DNA from: Streptomyces sp. NBC_00335 | GTDB taxonomy: Bacteria > Actinomycetota > Actinomycetes > Streptomycetales > Streptomycetaceae | Assembly (NCBI RefSeq): GCF_036127095.1 | Contig: NZ_CP108006.1 | Location: forward strand, 7,741,501 to 7,805,500 | DNA: 64,000 nt | Direction of reading: 5' to 3' | Shown here: positions 41,464 through 50,016 of the stretch, in pieces | Numbering within the stretch: the first letter of the stretch is position 1 | Layout of the letters: the number at the start of each line of letters is the position of its first letter | Notes under the pieces: generated by a model | Databases searched by the model: none | What the model was told of the DNA's origin: nothing | The model's input: the letters and a program-made list of their open reading frames with translations, nothing else | Translations under genes and position numbers: made by a program

Positions 41464-44196
41464 ATGCGTAGATCCAGAGGGCTGGCCGCCGCTCTCACCT
41501 TGGCGCTGGCCGGCACCTGCACGGCCATGGGCCTCGGCCTCGTAGAAGAGGCCGCGGCCATCACCCCGCCGGTGGCCTTCACCGCCGACGAGCTGCCCAC
41601 CTGGCAGGCCAACGGTGTCGTCTGGGCCCTGGCCGAGGCGGGCGACCAGGTCTTCGTCGGCGGCACCTTCTCCGCGGTGCGCCCGCCGGACGGCGCCGCC
41701 GGAACCGAGCAGGAGGCGGTGAACTTCGCGACGCTCGACGCCGCGACGGGCGCCCCGACCTCCTGCAAGCTGTCCTTCACCGTGGGCTCCGGCACCGCCA
41801 CCGTCCGCGCGCTCGTCCTCTCGCCGGACAAGGCGACCCTGTACGCGGGCGGCTACTTCGGCGCCGTGAACGGCACCGCGGTCTCCAGCCTCGCCGCCAT
41901 CGACGTGGCGACCTGCACCGTGAAGACCGGCTTCCGGCCCGCCTTCGCGGCCACCGTCCGGGCCCTCGCCGTCACCGGCGACACCGTGTACGCGGGTGGA
42001 GACTTCCTCACCGTCGCGGGCCAATCGCGCGAGCGGTTCGCCGCCGTCGACGCGGCCGACGGCACGCTGAAGCCCTTCACCGCGAACGCCGACGAGCCGG
42101 GCCGGGCCATCGAGCTCACCCCGGACGGCGAACACGTGGTCCTGGGCGGCGACTTCTTCACCTTGGGCGGTACGAACAGCCATGCCCTGGCCGTCGTCGA
42201 CGCGACGACCGGCGCCGTCACCAAGGCGTACCCCGGGTTCGTCGAGACCAACTCGGTGATCAAGGACATAGCCACCGACGCGACCGGCTTCTACACCGCC
42301 AACGAGGGAACGGGCGGCGGCGTCTTCGACGGCCGGATCGCGCTGAACCTGAGCGACTTCGGCCAGCGCTGGCGCGACACCTGCCTCGGCGCGACCCAGG
42401 CCGTGCTCCCGTACCAGGACGTGCTCTACAGCGCCTCGCACGCGCACGACTGCTCCAGCATCGGCGAGTTCCCGGACGGCCAGCGCCACCACCTGCTCGC
42501 GCAGCCGACCACCGCGACCGGCAAGCTGGGCTGGGCTCCCGACACCAACGACGGCATCGGCGAGGGCATCGGCCCGCGCGTGATGGCGGTCGGCGCCAAG
42601 GCCGGCGTCAAGTACCTCTGGGTGGGAGGCGAGTTCACCACCGTCAACGGTGCGGCGCAGCAGAGCCTGACGCGCTTCGCCTCCACCGGGGACACGGGTG
42701 CGCCCAGCGTCCCGGTGGCGAGCGCCGTGAGCTTCAAGCCCGGTGAGGTGCAGGTGCGCTGGCGCACCAGCCTCGACCTGGACGACGGCACGCTGACGTA
42801 CAAGGTCTACCGCAACGGTGCGGCCACGCCGATCGCCACGGTCGCGGCCGACTCGCTGTTCTTCCGCCGCCCGCAGACCTCCTGGACCGACACCACCGTC
42901 ACCGCCGGCCAGTCCTACACCTACCGGGTGACCGCCACCGACGCGGCCGGCAACGTCAGCGCCCTGTCGGCCACGGCGAGCGTGACGGTGCCGAACTCGC
43001 CCGACGCGTACCCCAACGCGGTCCGCACGGACGGAGCGCAGCTGTTCTGGCGCTACGACGAGTCGGCCCTGCCCTTCGTCGCCGACTCCTCGGACGGCGG
43101 CAACCAGAGCGGTGTGCACTTGAACGCCCCCGCGCTGCGCCAGACGCCCGGCGCGGTCACGGGCGCGAGCACGGCCATCGGCTTCGACGGCACCGACACC
43201 CAGGTGTACGGGGACCGCCGCCAGTCGGTCGGCTCGACGTACAGCATCGAGACCTGGTTCAAGACGAACACCACCAGGGGCGGCAAGCTCTTCGGCTTCG
43301 GCAACAACCAGGCCCGCGGCAGCAGTCAGTACGACAAGCACATCTACATGACCAATGCCGGCCGGCTCGTCTACGGCGTCTACAGCGGCGGGACCCACAC
43401 CGTCACGACCGCCGCCGCGTACAACGACAACCAGTGGCACCACGTCGTCGCGACCCAGGGTCCGGGCGGCATGACCCTGTACGTGGACGGAGCCCAGAAG
43501 GGCACGCTGGGCTTCACCGCGCACGAGAACTTCGCGGGCTACTGGCACGCGGGCGGCGACAGCCTCGGCGGCTGGCCGGACCGTCCGATCAGCGAGTACT
43601 GGGCCGGTCAGCTCGACGAGACAGCCGTCTACCCGACGGTCCTGAGCGCGGCCCAGGTGCAGAACCACCACACCCTGGCCTCCGCCCCGGCCGACTCGGT
43701 CGTCGAGGTCCAGGCCGCTGAGGACACGTACGCCAACGCGGGCGCCCCGGGCACCAATTACGGGACGTCCGGCTCGCTCGCGGTGCGCGGAACCTCGTTC
43801 TACGCGAGCTACCTGCGGTTCAACCTGCCCGCCGCGCCCGCCGGCACGGTGCTCAAGTCGGCCACGCTGAGCGTGAAGACCAGCACCATGACCGGCGCCG
43901 GTACGACGGACACGGTGTCCGTGCTCCCGGTCACCGGCTCCTGGACGGAGGCCGGGACCACGTACGCCAACCGCCCGGCACTCGGCGGTCCGGCGCTCGG
44001 CAGCTTCGCGGGCGTCCCGGAGGGATCGGCCGTCCAGACGACCGGCCTGGACAAGACCGCTGTCGCGGGGGCGCTCGGCAGCGCCTACGGCCTGGCGCTG
44101 AGCAGCGCCGGGACGGACGCGCTGTGGCTGTGGTCCTCGGAGGCCGCGGCCAACGAGGGGAGCCCGAAGCTGACGCTCACCTTCGGCGCGCCGTAG
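41464..44196 (+). CDS. Large secreted protein: beta-propeller, FN3, LamG and CBM96/DNRLRE-like domains
   Basis: A 910-residue exported protein with signal peptide MRRSRGLAAALTLALAGTCTAMGLGLVEEAAA. Residues about 35-410 contain five to six repeats of the type VWALAEAGDQVFVGGTFSAV / VRALAVTGDTVYAGGDFLTV, a propeller of the delta-60/YncE kind. One FN3 domain follows (about 415-510). A concanavalin-like LamG domain comes next (SIETWFKTNTTRGGKLFGFGNN, WHHVVATQGPGGMTLYVDG). The C-terminal DNRLRE/CBM96-like module includes EDTYANAGAPGTNYG and SYLRFNLPAAPAGTVLKSATLSV. Probably binds carbohydrate or cell surface; no catalytic residues seen. ATG 41464 follows GGGGGG. Confidence 0.8.
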   Translation: MRRSRGLAAALTLALAGTCTAMGLGLVEEAAAITPPVAFTADELPTWQANGVVWALAEAGDQVFVGGTFSAVRPPDGAAGTEQEAVNFATLDAATGAPTSCKLSFTVGSGTATVRALVLSPDKATLYAGGYFGAVNGTAVSSLAAIDVATCTVKTGFRPAFAATVRALAVTGDTVYAGGDFLTVAGQSRERFAAVDAADGTLKPFTANADEPGRAIELTPDGEHVVLGGDFFTLGGTNSHALAVVDATTGAVTKAYPGFVETNSVIKDIATDATGFYTANEGTGGGVFDGRIALNLSDFGQRWRDTCLGATQAVLPYQDVLYSASHAHDCSSIGEFPDGQRHHLLAQPTTATGKLGWAPDTNDGIGEGIGPRVMAVGAKAGVKYLWVGGEFTTVNGAAQQSLTRFASTGDTGAPSVPVASAVSFKPGEVQVRWRTSLDLDDGTLTYKVYRNGAATPIATVAADSLFFRRPQTSWTDTTVTAGQSYTYRVTATDAAGNVSALSATASVTVPNSPDAYPNAVRTDGAQLFWRYDESALPFVADSSDGGNQSGVHLNAPALRQTPGAVTGASTAIGFDGTDTQVYGDRRQSVGSTYSIETWFKTNTTRGGKLFGFGNNQARGSSQYDKHIYMTNAGRLVYGVYSGGTHTVTTAAAYNDNQWHHVVATQGPGGMTLYVDGAQKGTLGFTAHENFAGYWHAGGDSLGGWPDRPISEYWAGQLDETAVYPTVLSAAQVQNHHTLASAPADSVVEVQAAEDTYANAGAPGTNYGTSGSLAVRGTSFYASYLRFNLPAAPAGTVLKSATLSVKTSTMTGAGTTDTVSVLPVTGSWTEAGTTYANRPALGGPALGSFAGVPEGSAVQTTGLDKTAVAGALGSAYGLALSSAGTDALWLWSSEAAANEGSPKLTLTFGAP

Positions 44197-44335
44197 CCGG
44201 AGCGGGTCCTACGTGCGGCGGCCGGAGCGGTTCCTACGCCCGGCCGCCGTGGCGTTGGGCGCGGTGGGCTCGGGCCGTGGCCCTGGGGACGGCGGGCATC
44301 GCCCTGATGTCCGACCGCCCGGGCCGGCGGCTGCG

Positions 44336-44824
44336 CTACGCCGACTGATCCGCGGCCGCGGGCTTGGCCGCATCCGCATCCACATCCGCATCCGTGAACG
44401 CGTAGTCGAAGGCGTACTCCACCGAGGTGTCGCCGTAGCGGTGGGCGAAGGAGCCCGAGCCGCCGAGACCGGTCAGGCCGCCGGTGCCGGAGCCGGGGAC
44501 CACGGTGAAGCGGCACCGGGTACCGGTGGCGTCGAAGCTGCCGCGTTCCTCCAGGACGAAGGCGCCTTCGCGGCCGTCCACGGTGCCGGTGACCAGCTCC
44601 ATGCCGCTGAAGGTGCCGGCGCTCTCCCCCGTGTAGGCCACGGTGTAGGCACAGGTCGTCTCGGGGGCGGTGAGGGCGCCGGTGAAGGCGTTGGTGACCG
44701 TGGCCTGGGCCAGGCGGGGGAAGACGCCTTGCGGGCCGACCGGGTGCTCCTCCCAGTCCTTGAAGGTGAAGCCGTTGGCGGTGGGTGCGGGCGTCGCCGT
44801 GGTGGTGTGCGTGGGCGTGGGCAC
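44336..44824 (-). CDS. DUF3224-domain protein
   Basis: A 162-residue protein with the DUF3224 beta-barrel pattern: GFTFKDWEEHPVGPQGVFPRLAQATVTNAFTGALTAPETTCAYTVAYTGESAGTFSGMELVTGTVDGREGAFVLEERGSFD and GLGGSGSFAHRYGDTSVEYAFDYAF. DUF3224 proteins are small lipocalin-like proteins of unknown function, often next to YafY/WYL regulators, as here. GTG 44824 follows AGGAG at 6 bases. The Asp/Ala-rich tail DADVDADAAKPAAADQSA is encoded by short repeats. Divergent from the WYL gene across a strong palindrome. Confidence 0.82.
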   Translation of the reverse strand: MPTPTHTTTATPAPTANGFTFKDWEEHPVGPQGVFPRLAQATVTNAFTGALTAPETTCAYTVAYTGESAGTFSGMELVTGTVDGREGAFVLEERGSFDATGTRCRFTVVPGSGTGGLTGLGGSGSFAHRYGDTSVEYAFDYAFTDADVDADAAKPAAADQSA

Positions 44825-44888
44825 GGGGGTCTCCTGGTGTGGGTTCGGCGTTCTGCGGGCCATCGGCCCGTCCGTGCACAGCCTGGGC

Positions 44889-44919
44889 GGCATACCTGCC
44901 ATCTCCTGTCAGGTATGCC
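44889..44919. promoter_or_regulatory. Palindrome GGCATACCTG-N11-CAGGTATGCC, probable operator of the WYL regulator
   Basis: Perfect 10-bp arms, spacer 44899-44909, in the 108-bp gap between the DUF3224 gene and the YafY/WYL gene. The right arm covers an in-frame ATG at 44915, which makes ATG 44933 the likelier start of the regulator. Confidence 0.75.
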
Positions 44920-44932
44920 GGACAATGACCAC

Positions 44933-45991
44933 ATGCGCGCCGACCGGCTCCTTTCCCTCCTCCTGCTGCTCCAGAACCGCGGCCGGATGACCGCCCCCGA
45001 GCTCGCCGCCGAACTGGAGGTCTCCGTCCGTACGGTGTACCGGGACGTCGAGGCGCTCGGCGCCTCCGGGATCCCCGTCCACGCCGACCGCGGGCCGGCC
45101 GGCGGATTCCGCCTCGTCGACGGCTACCGGACCCGGCTCACCGGCCTGACGGACGCCCAGGCCGGCTCCCTGTTCCTCGCCGGCGCCCCCGGCCCCGCCC
45201 GCGACCTCGGCCTCGGCGCGGACCTCACCGCCGCCCAGCTGAAGCTCCAGGCCGCCCTCCCCGCCGAACTCGCCGGCCGGGCCCGCCGGATCCAGCAGCG
45301 CTTCCACCTCGACGCGCCCGCCTGGTTCCGCGACGCCGACCCCGTACCGCACCTCGCGCAGATCGCCGAGGCGGTCTGGGAGCAGCGGATCCTGAGCACC
45401 CACTACCGCCGCTGGAGCGGCGCCGTCCACCGTGCGCTGTGGCCGCTCGGACTGGTACTCAAGGGCGGTATCTGGTATTTGGTCGCCCGGGCGGCGGGGC
45501 CGGTGGCGGTGGAGCCCGGGGAGGCCGGGACCGCTCCCGTCCTCACTCCCGTCCTCGCGCCCGTTCCCGCTCCCGCTCCCGAGGAGACCGGGAGCTCCGT
45601 GCGGACCTACCGGGTGGGGCGGTTCCTCGCCGTGGAGAGCTCCGGGGAGCACTTCGAACGCCCCGACGGCTTCGAACTCGCCGCGTACTGGGAGGAGTCA
45701 GCCCGCCGCCTGGAGGCGGCCACGCGCCGCAGCACCGCCGTCGTACGGATCTCCCCGCGCGCCCGGCGCCTGCTGCCGATGTGGTTCGGGGCGGCGGGCG
45801 TCCGCGCCCTCGCCACCGCGGGTCCGCCCGACGCGGAGGACTGGGAGGTCGTGGAACTCGCCGTCGAGTCCGGCTCCGTGGCCGTCGGCGACCTGCTCCG
45901 CCTCGGCGCGGACGCCGAGGTGCTCGGCCCGCCGGAGCTCCGCCGGGCCCTCGCGGACGCGGTGGCCGAGCTGGCCGGGCGGTACCGATGA
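44933..45991 (+). CDS. YafY/DeoR-type WYL-domain regulator
   Basis: A 352-residue transcription regulator. HTH_11 at residues 1-60: MRADRLLSLLLLLQNRGRMTAPELAAELEVSVRTVYRDVEALGASGIPVHADRGPAGGFRLVDGYRTRLTGL. The WYL segment begins at about 140 (ILSTHYRRWSGAVHRALWPLGLVLKGGIWYLVARAAG), with a Pro-rich insertion APVLTPVLAPVPAPAPEE inside it that is encoded by repeats, and the C-terminal WCX domain follows. It is expected to sense a small ligand and to control the divergent DUF3224 gene through 44889-44919. Confidence 0.85.
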   Translation: MRADRLLSLLLLLQNRGRMTAPELAAELEVSVRTVYRDVEALGASGIPVHADRGPAGGFRLVDGYRTRLTGLTDAQAGSLFLAGAPGPARDLGLGADLTAAQLKLQAALPAELAGRARRIQQRFHLDAPAWFRDADPVPHLAQIAEAVWEQRILSTHYRRWSGAVHRALWPLGLVLKGGIWYLVARAAGPVAVEPGEAGTAPVLTPVLAPVPAPAPEETGSSVRTYRVGRFLAVESSGEHFERPDGFELAAYWEESARRLEAATRRSTAVVRISPRARRLLPMWFGAAGVRALATAGPPDAEDWEVVELAVESGSVAVGDLLRLGADAEVLGPPELRRALADAVAELAGRYR

Positions 45992-46178
45992 GAACCGCTT
46001 GCGCCCTGCCCGGCGGCCCGGCGAGGATCCACGGCATGACGATGCGAAAGGGCGTTCTGCACCCGGGCCCCTGAGCCCCCGACCGCCGGGTCGCCAGGGC
46101 CCGGCCGACTGTGTGGACGCCTGGCTGGAAGAGGTCGCGCAGGAGCGTACGGGCCAGGCTTACGGCGGACGAGGGGCC

Positions 46179-46571
46179 CTAACCGGGGCCCCGTGTGCCG
46201 GATGCTCCGGGCGCCCCCGCCGACCCGGCCGCGCGGACCTTGGCCGCCGCTCCGGGGCGGGGCACGTCGTCCACCGCGAGGCAGATGCCGAAGACGCGGT
46301 CGTGGCCGGTCCAGCCGTTGACTCGGCCGCGGTTGTTGGAGGTCTGGACCCGGCGGCGCGCGGTGTCCACGGCCGTGACGAGGTGCAGGTACACCGTGCC
46401 GGACACCCGGGCCAGCACGATGTCGCCCGGTTCGAGCAGGGCCGGTTGCGCCGGGGCGACCCGGACGCGTTGCCGGCTGCGGACGAGCGGGACCATGGAC
46501 GTGCCGGTGGGCCGGAACTCCACCGTCGCGCCCGCGCGGACACGGTCTGCCTGGACGTCGAGCATTCCCAT
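46179..46571 (-). CDS. S24/S26-like domain protein
   Basis: A 130-residue soluble protein with the beta-fold of the LexA/signal-peptidase group: VEFRPTGTSMVPLVRSRQRVRVAPAQPALLEPGDIVLARVSGTVYLHLVTAVD. The Ser of GTSM sits where the catalytic Ser of S24/S26 would be, but the usual catalytic Lys is not obvious; LHLV occupies the region. It may be a non-proteolytic member. It ends with a Gly/Ala tail (AGSAGAPGASGTRGPG). ATG 46571; ATG 46565 is also possible. No phage genes nearby. Confidence 0.6.
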   Translation of the reverse strand: MGMLDVQADRVRAGATVEFRPTGTSMVPLVRSRQRVRVAPAQPALLEPGDIVLARVSGTVYLHLVTAVDTARRRVQTSNNRGRVNGWTGHDRVFGICLAVDDVPRPGAAAKVRAAGSAGAPGASGTRGPG

Positions 46572-46630
46572 CGGGCGAGTGTGCCCCGGAGCCGTGCCCG
46601 GCCGGTACCGGATTTCGCCGGTGGCCTGCC

Positions 46631-47101
46631 TCAGGGCGCCGGCGGCGGCTCGACCTCCAGGAAGCGGCGGCGGCGGGGGCCGCGGTAGAGCAGGCAGACC
46701 CAGCCGAGCCGTTCGAGCGCGGCCGCGCAGGCCGTGAGGCGTTCCTGTTCCTCCTCGGCCGCGCCACCGCCCGGCGGGCCGAGCCAGGTCACCTCGACGC
46801 GGCCGTCCCCGGACGCGGCGGGGCCCACCCGGTACCCGGTCCGGGTGCGCGGCCCGTCCGGGTCCCGCGGATCCCGTGCCGACGGCGGGATGCCCGCCGC
46901 CTCCAGTACGAGGGCCACCGCGCGCGGCATCAGCCGGAGCTCCCACGGGGCGGGAACTCCGGCGCCCGACGGGCCGCCCACGAGCCGACGGATCTGCAGC
47001 AGGCCCTCGTAGGCGGTACGGAGCTCCGCCGCGCGTCCCGCTGCGGTGTGTGCGGGGCCGTCGCCGTCCGCCGGTTCGAAGCCCTGCCCGGGTGTGTTCA
47101 C
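46631..47101 (-). CDS. Hypothetical protein, 156 aa
   Basis: I do not recognise a domain. Soluble protein with HTAAGRAAELRTAYEGLLQIRRLVGGPSG, a central VALVLEAAGIPPSARDPRDPDGPRTRTGYRVGPAASGDGRVEVTWLGPPGGG and a C-terminal helix LTACAAALERLGWVCLLYRGPRRRRFLEV. The frame has strong GC3 bias and GAGGGGG before GTG 47101. It lies 59 bases upstream of the S24-like gene in the same direction and may be co-transcribed. Confidence 0.55.
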   Translation of the reverse strand: MNTPGQGFEPADGDGPAHTAAGRAAELRTAYEGLLQIRRLVGGPSGAGVPAPWELRLMPRAVALVLEAAGIPPSARDPRDPDGPRTRTGYRVGPAASGDGRVEVTWLGPPGGGAAEEEQERLTACAAALERLGWVCLLYRGPRRRRFLEVEPPPAP

Positions 47102-47204
47102 GTACGGCTGCCCCCTCGTCCCGTCCGCTTCTGAGTACCTCAGACCCAACGACCTGAGTATCCGGCCCGATTCCCGGGACGGCCTCCGCTGATCGAATGG
47201 GGGC

Positions 47205-47546
47205 ATGACCTCCGAGACCGCCACCGGCACCGTGACCGCCACCGCGCCCAGCGCGAGCCGCCCGCGCATGCAGCAGCACGTGACCACCGCCGGCTCGGCG
47301 CTGGCCGTGGCCCTGGTCCCGCTCGTGGTCGGGGTCCTGGTGGCCAAGGGGCTCGCCGCGGACCCGCACGCACCGGTCAACGCCCTGATCACCGGCGGCG
47401 GCCAGCGCGCCGGTCTGCCGCGGGCGGAGTGGCGCCGCCGCGGGCACGCCACGATGCGCCGGCTGCGCACGGCCCGGCGCGGAACGGTCCGGGGCGCCGT
47501 ACGGGGCCGTGCCTACGTGCTGGGCGGCCGCCCGGCCGGTCGCTGA
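47205..47546 (+). CDS. Small membrane-associated hypothetical protein, 113 aa
   Basis: Thr/Ala-rich N-terminus, one predicted membrane helix SALAVALVPLVVGVLVAKGLAA at about 32-53, and a very basic C-terminal half (RRRGHATMRRLRTARRGTVRGAVRGR). GC3 bias supports coding. Overlaps the convergent P-loop kinase gene by 34 bases. Function unknown. Confidence 0.5.
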   Translation: MTSETATGTVTATAPSASRPRMQQHVTTAGSALAVALVPLVVGVLVAKGLAADPHAPVNALITGGGQRAGLPRAEWRRRGHATMRRLRTARRGTVRGAVRGRAYVLGGRPAGR

Positions 47547-48058
47547 GCCCGCAGCCAGGTTTCGGCGGCCTTCGGGGAGCGCAGCCGTACCACCCGCAGC
47601 GGAGCGAACCGCGGGTCGCCGGCCAGCCCGCCGATCTCCGCACGCCGGGCCCCGTACTGGGACCAGGCCCACCACGCGGGGTGGTCGGCGAGGACCCACT
47701 CCCGCCACCGCTCCCGGTTGCCGCCGAACAGCCGCTCCCGCAGCAGGCTCCGGCGCAGCGAGCGCAGCAGCACCCGGCGCATGACGGTACGGCGCGGCTG
47801 GTCCAGCCACACCACGGTGTCGGCCCGCCGCCACAGGACCTCGCGCGCGGCCTCGGGCCCGTGGGAGTCGAGGATCCACCGGTCGCCCTCCGCGATCCGC
47901 GCGAGGTCGGCGACGTAGGACGGGCTGACGGCCCACCCCGGCCCGGAGAAGTGGAGCTCGTCCATCTCGTGGTACGGCAGCGCGAGCAGCCGCCCCAACT
48001 CCCGGGCCAGGGTGGACTTGCCGGCTCCGCTGATGCCGACCACGAGAACGCGTTGCAT
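47513..48058 (-). CDS. P-loop adenylate-kinase-like NTPase
   Basis: A 181-residue protein with Walker A VLVVGISGAGKSTLARELG at the N-terminus, PYHEMDELHFSGPGW, DRWILDSHG, ADTVVWLDQPRRTVMRRVLLRSLRR and a C-terminal basic region. The pattern matches the small 'topology-modulation/FlaR-like' adenylate-kinase group, which probably phosphorylates small molecules; substrate not known. ATG 48058. Downstream neighbour of the MerR gene in the same direction. Confidence 0.82.
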   Translation of the reverse strand: MQRVLVVGISGAGKSTLARELGRLLALPYHEMDELHFSGPGWAVSPSYVADLARIAEGDRWILDSHGPEAAREVLWRRADTVVWLDQPRRTVMRRVLLRSLRRSLLRERLFGGNRERWREWVLADHPAWWAWSQYGARRAEIGGLAGDPRFAPLRVVRLRSPKAAETWLRAQRPAGRPPST

Positions 48059-48089
48059 CAGCGGATCCTAAACGGTGGGGCGCCCGGAC

Positions 48090-48926
48090 TCAGGCGCCGA
48101 GCGGCTCCTGGAGTTCGGTGACCCACTGGTCCCGGTCCTCTGGGCAGGCCAGGGACACCTCACGGGCGTAGCCGGCGGAGCGCTCCCCGTTCGCGTCGAT
48201 CCACTGGGCCAGGGCCTGCGAGGTCGGCAGGACGGAGTCCATCGAACCCCGGTGCACGACCGTCGCCGCCCGCTCGACGGCGGGCAGCACGACGATCCGC
48301 ACCTCGCCCCCGAGGTCCTCCGCGCGCACGGAGGAGGCCACCGGCAGCCCGGCATGGACCAGGACGGAGCCCGGCCGCTCCGCGTCGCCGGCGTCCTCGT
48401 AGTACGCGATACCCGGGGCGGTCGGCGTGACACCGGCGGCCTCGACGAGGCGGCACAGCTCGTCGTAGAGCGGGCCGATGACCGGGCCGATGTCCTGCCC
48501 CTCGTAGCTGCCCGCGACCCCGCTCAACTCGGCGAGGCGGACGGGCGGAAGGCTCTTCACGACGATGTCGATGGAAGACATGGTTCCCTCGTTCTCGATG
48601 ATCCGGAGCCTCGTCTCGACCTGGGTCAGCCGGGCCGCCGCGGCGGCCATGGCCGATTCCAGTTCCGCCTGCCGCAGCCGCAGCATGCCGCGCAGCTCCT
48701 CCGCGCTCACCAGCTCGTCGAGTATCGACCCCACCTGTTCCAGGCTGAAGCCGAGCTCTTTGAGCGCGATGACACGGTTGAGGCGGGCGAGCTGCCCGGC
48801 CTCGTAGTAGCGGTAGCCGCTGGCGGGGTCGACACGGGCCGGGTGCAGCAGTCCGAGGGCGTCGTAGTGACGCAGCATGCGGACCGATACCCGGCCGTGC
48901 TTGGCGAAGTCTCCGATGGTGAACAT
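48090..48926 (-). CDS. MerR-family regulator with GyrI-like effector domain
   Basis: A 278-residue regulator. The MerR HTH is at 1-70: MFTIGDFAKHGRVSVRMLRHYDALGLLHPARVDPASGYRYYEAGQLARLNRVIALKELGFSLEQVG. A coiled-coil dimer helix follows to about 118. The C-terminal BltR/SoxR-like effector domain (VVKSLPPVRLAELSGVAGSYEGQDIGPVIGPLYDELCRLVEAAG) binds drugs or other hydrophobic cations in relatives. ATG 48926 follows GGAAGG. No efflux gene is directly adjacent; the MFS gene at 50017 is the nearest. Confidence 0.86.
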   Translation of the reverse strand: MFTIGDFAKHGRVSVRMLRHYDALGLLHPARVDPASGYRYYEAGQLARLNRVIALKELGFSLEQVGSILDELVSAEELRGMLRLRQAELESAMAAAAARLTQVETRLRIIENEGTMSSIDIVVKSLPPVRLAELSGVAGSYEGQDIGPVIGPLYDELCRLVEAAGVTPTAPGIAYYEDAGDAERPGSVLVHAGLPVASSVRAEDLGGEVRIVVLPAVERAATVVHRGSMDSVLPTSQALAQWIDANGERSAGYAREVSLACPEDRDQWVTELQEPLGA

Positions 48927-49036
48927 GACGCCTTCCAGTGCAGGCCCTGACACGGTGTGAGAGTCAAGCGCGCCCAGAATATGCGGCCATCGGGCCAGGT
49001 CAGAGGCTCAGGTCTGCCGCTCAGGTCTGCCGTTCA

Positions 49037-49110
49037 GGCCAGCGGATCGGGCCAGCGGATCGGGCCAGCGGATCAAGGCCGGCGGCTCAAGGCCGGCGGC
49101 TCAAGGCGGT
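49037..49110. repeat. Decaying tandem repeat of 13-14 bp units (GGCCAGCGGATCG / AGGCCGGCGGCTCA)
   Basis: Three 13-bp copies GGCCAGCGGATC(G/A) are followed by two exact 14-bp copies AGGCCGGCGGCTCA and a partial unit. Preceded by two copies of GCTCAGGTCTGCC (from 49006). It lies between the MerR gene start and the lipoprotein stop. Confidence 0.75.
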
Positions 49111-49118
49111 GGATCGGC

Positions 49119-49631
49119 TCACCGGGCGGCCTGGCGGACGCAGAGGTCCACGATGGAAGGCGGCAGGGAACCCTCCGCTGCCGCGCACAGCTCGTCCGTG
49201 CGGGGCAGCGGCGGTACGGGGCTCCGTGCGGGGCGGACGGGCCGGGCGGCGGCCGTCTTGGGCGGGTGCGCGCGGCGCGGCGCGGCCGGCTTCGAGCGCC
49301 GCTCGGCCGCCGGGCGGGGTGCCTTGGCGGCGGGCCGGGAGCGTTCGTCCGCGCCGTCCCGGTCGGCGCCGTCCCCGTCGGCGCGGTCGGAGTCGGCGCG
49401 GTCGGAGCCGGCCCTCGCCGGGAGTTTGCCGAGGGGCAGCGCCTCGGCGGGGAGCCCGACCGGATCGGCTGCGGGGGACGCGTCGGCCGGCCGGCCGAGC
49501 TCTGGAGCGTCGGCGGGCGGTACGGGGCCGCGCGCGGGCACGTCGGAGACCCGCGGGCCGCCGACCGACACACAGCCGGCGCTCGCGAGGAGGGCGACGA
49601 GGGAGAGGGGCAGGACCCGGCGCAACTGCAT
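49119..49631 (-). CDS. Putative lipoprotein with SDRAD-type repeats
   Basis: A 170-residue exported protein. Signal and lipobox: LRRVLPLSLVALLASAGCVSVGG, with Cys at about 20 as lipidation site. The mature part is Pro/Ala/Arg-rich with a repeat region GSDRADSDRADGDGADRDGADE encoded by short tandem units. The C-terminal 30 residues have two cysteines (DELCAAAEGSLPPSIVDLCVRQ) that may pair. Low-complexity character suggests a wall-spanning or disordered surface protein. Start could also be at 49649. Function unknown. Confidence 0.65.
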   Translation of the reverse strand: MQLRRVLPLSLVALLASAGCVSVGGPRVSDVPARGPVPPADAPELGRPADASPAADPVGLPAEALPLGKLPARAGSDRADSDRADGDGADRDGADERSRPAAKAPRPAAERRSKPAAPRRAHPPKTAAARPVRPARSPVPPLPRTDELCAAAEGSLPPSIVDLCVRQAAR

Positions 49632-50016
49632 CGGACCACCATGCCGCACGGGCGGGCGGGCCGGTTTCCGCGCTCGCGCGTGGGACCGCGCGCACCACGG
49701 GGAGGGGCGGAGGGGAAGGCGCCGCGGGCGCCGCCGAAACGGTCCTGTGGGCCCACTGCGATCGTTTCTGCCGCGACGGGAGGTTCACCGGTCCGGGAGA
49801 ACGCGCACGTGGACGGGGGTGGACCTGGCGCGGAAATCCGGACAAGGTTCGGATGGGAACGACAGTGCGGATGCCGGGGGAGGCGCGACCCCCGGTGCTC
49901 CGCGTTGCCGTGCCGGTTCCCCGGACCGGCCCCGCCCGACCGGCGGGAACGCTCCGGTGGGCCGCCCGCTGCCCGCCCGCCTGCCTGCCTGCCTGCCCCG
50001 TACGGAGTCCCGCCCC
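49632..50016. other. 385-bp divergent gap with (CCTG)n microsatellite
   Basis: No gene recognised. A GCCTGCCTGCCTGCCTGCC run lies at 49979-49997, just before the GGAG ribosome site of the MFS gene, so slippage there would change leader length. No clear palindrome was seen. Confidence 0.5.

Noticed and set aside
45992..46178. Possible gene remnant (…DAWLEEVAQERTGQAYGG…) between the WYL and S24-like genes
   Set aside because: Too short and no recognised family; not enough evidence to annotate.
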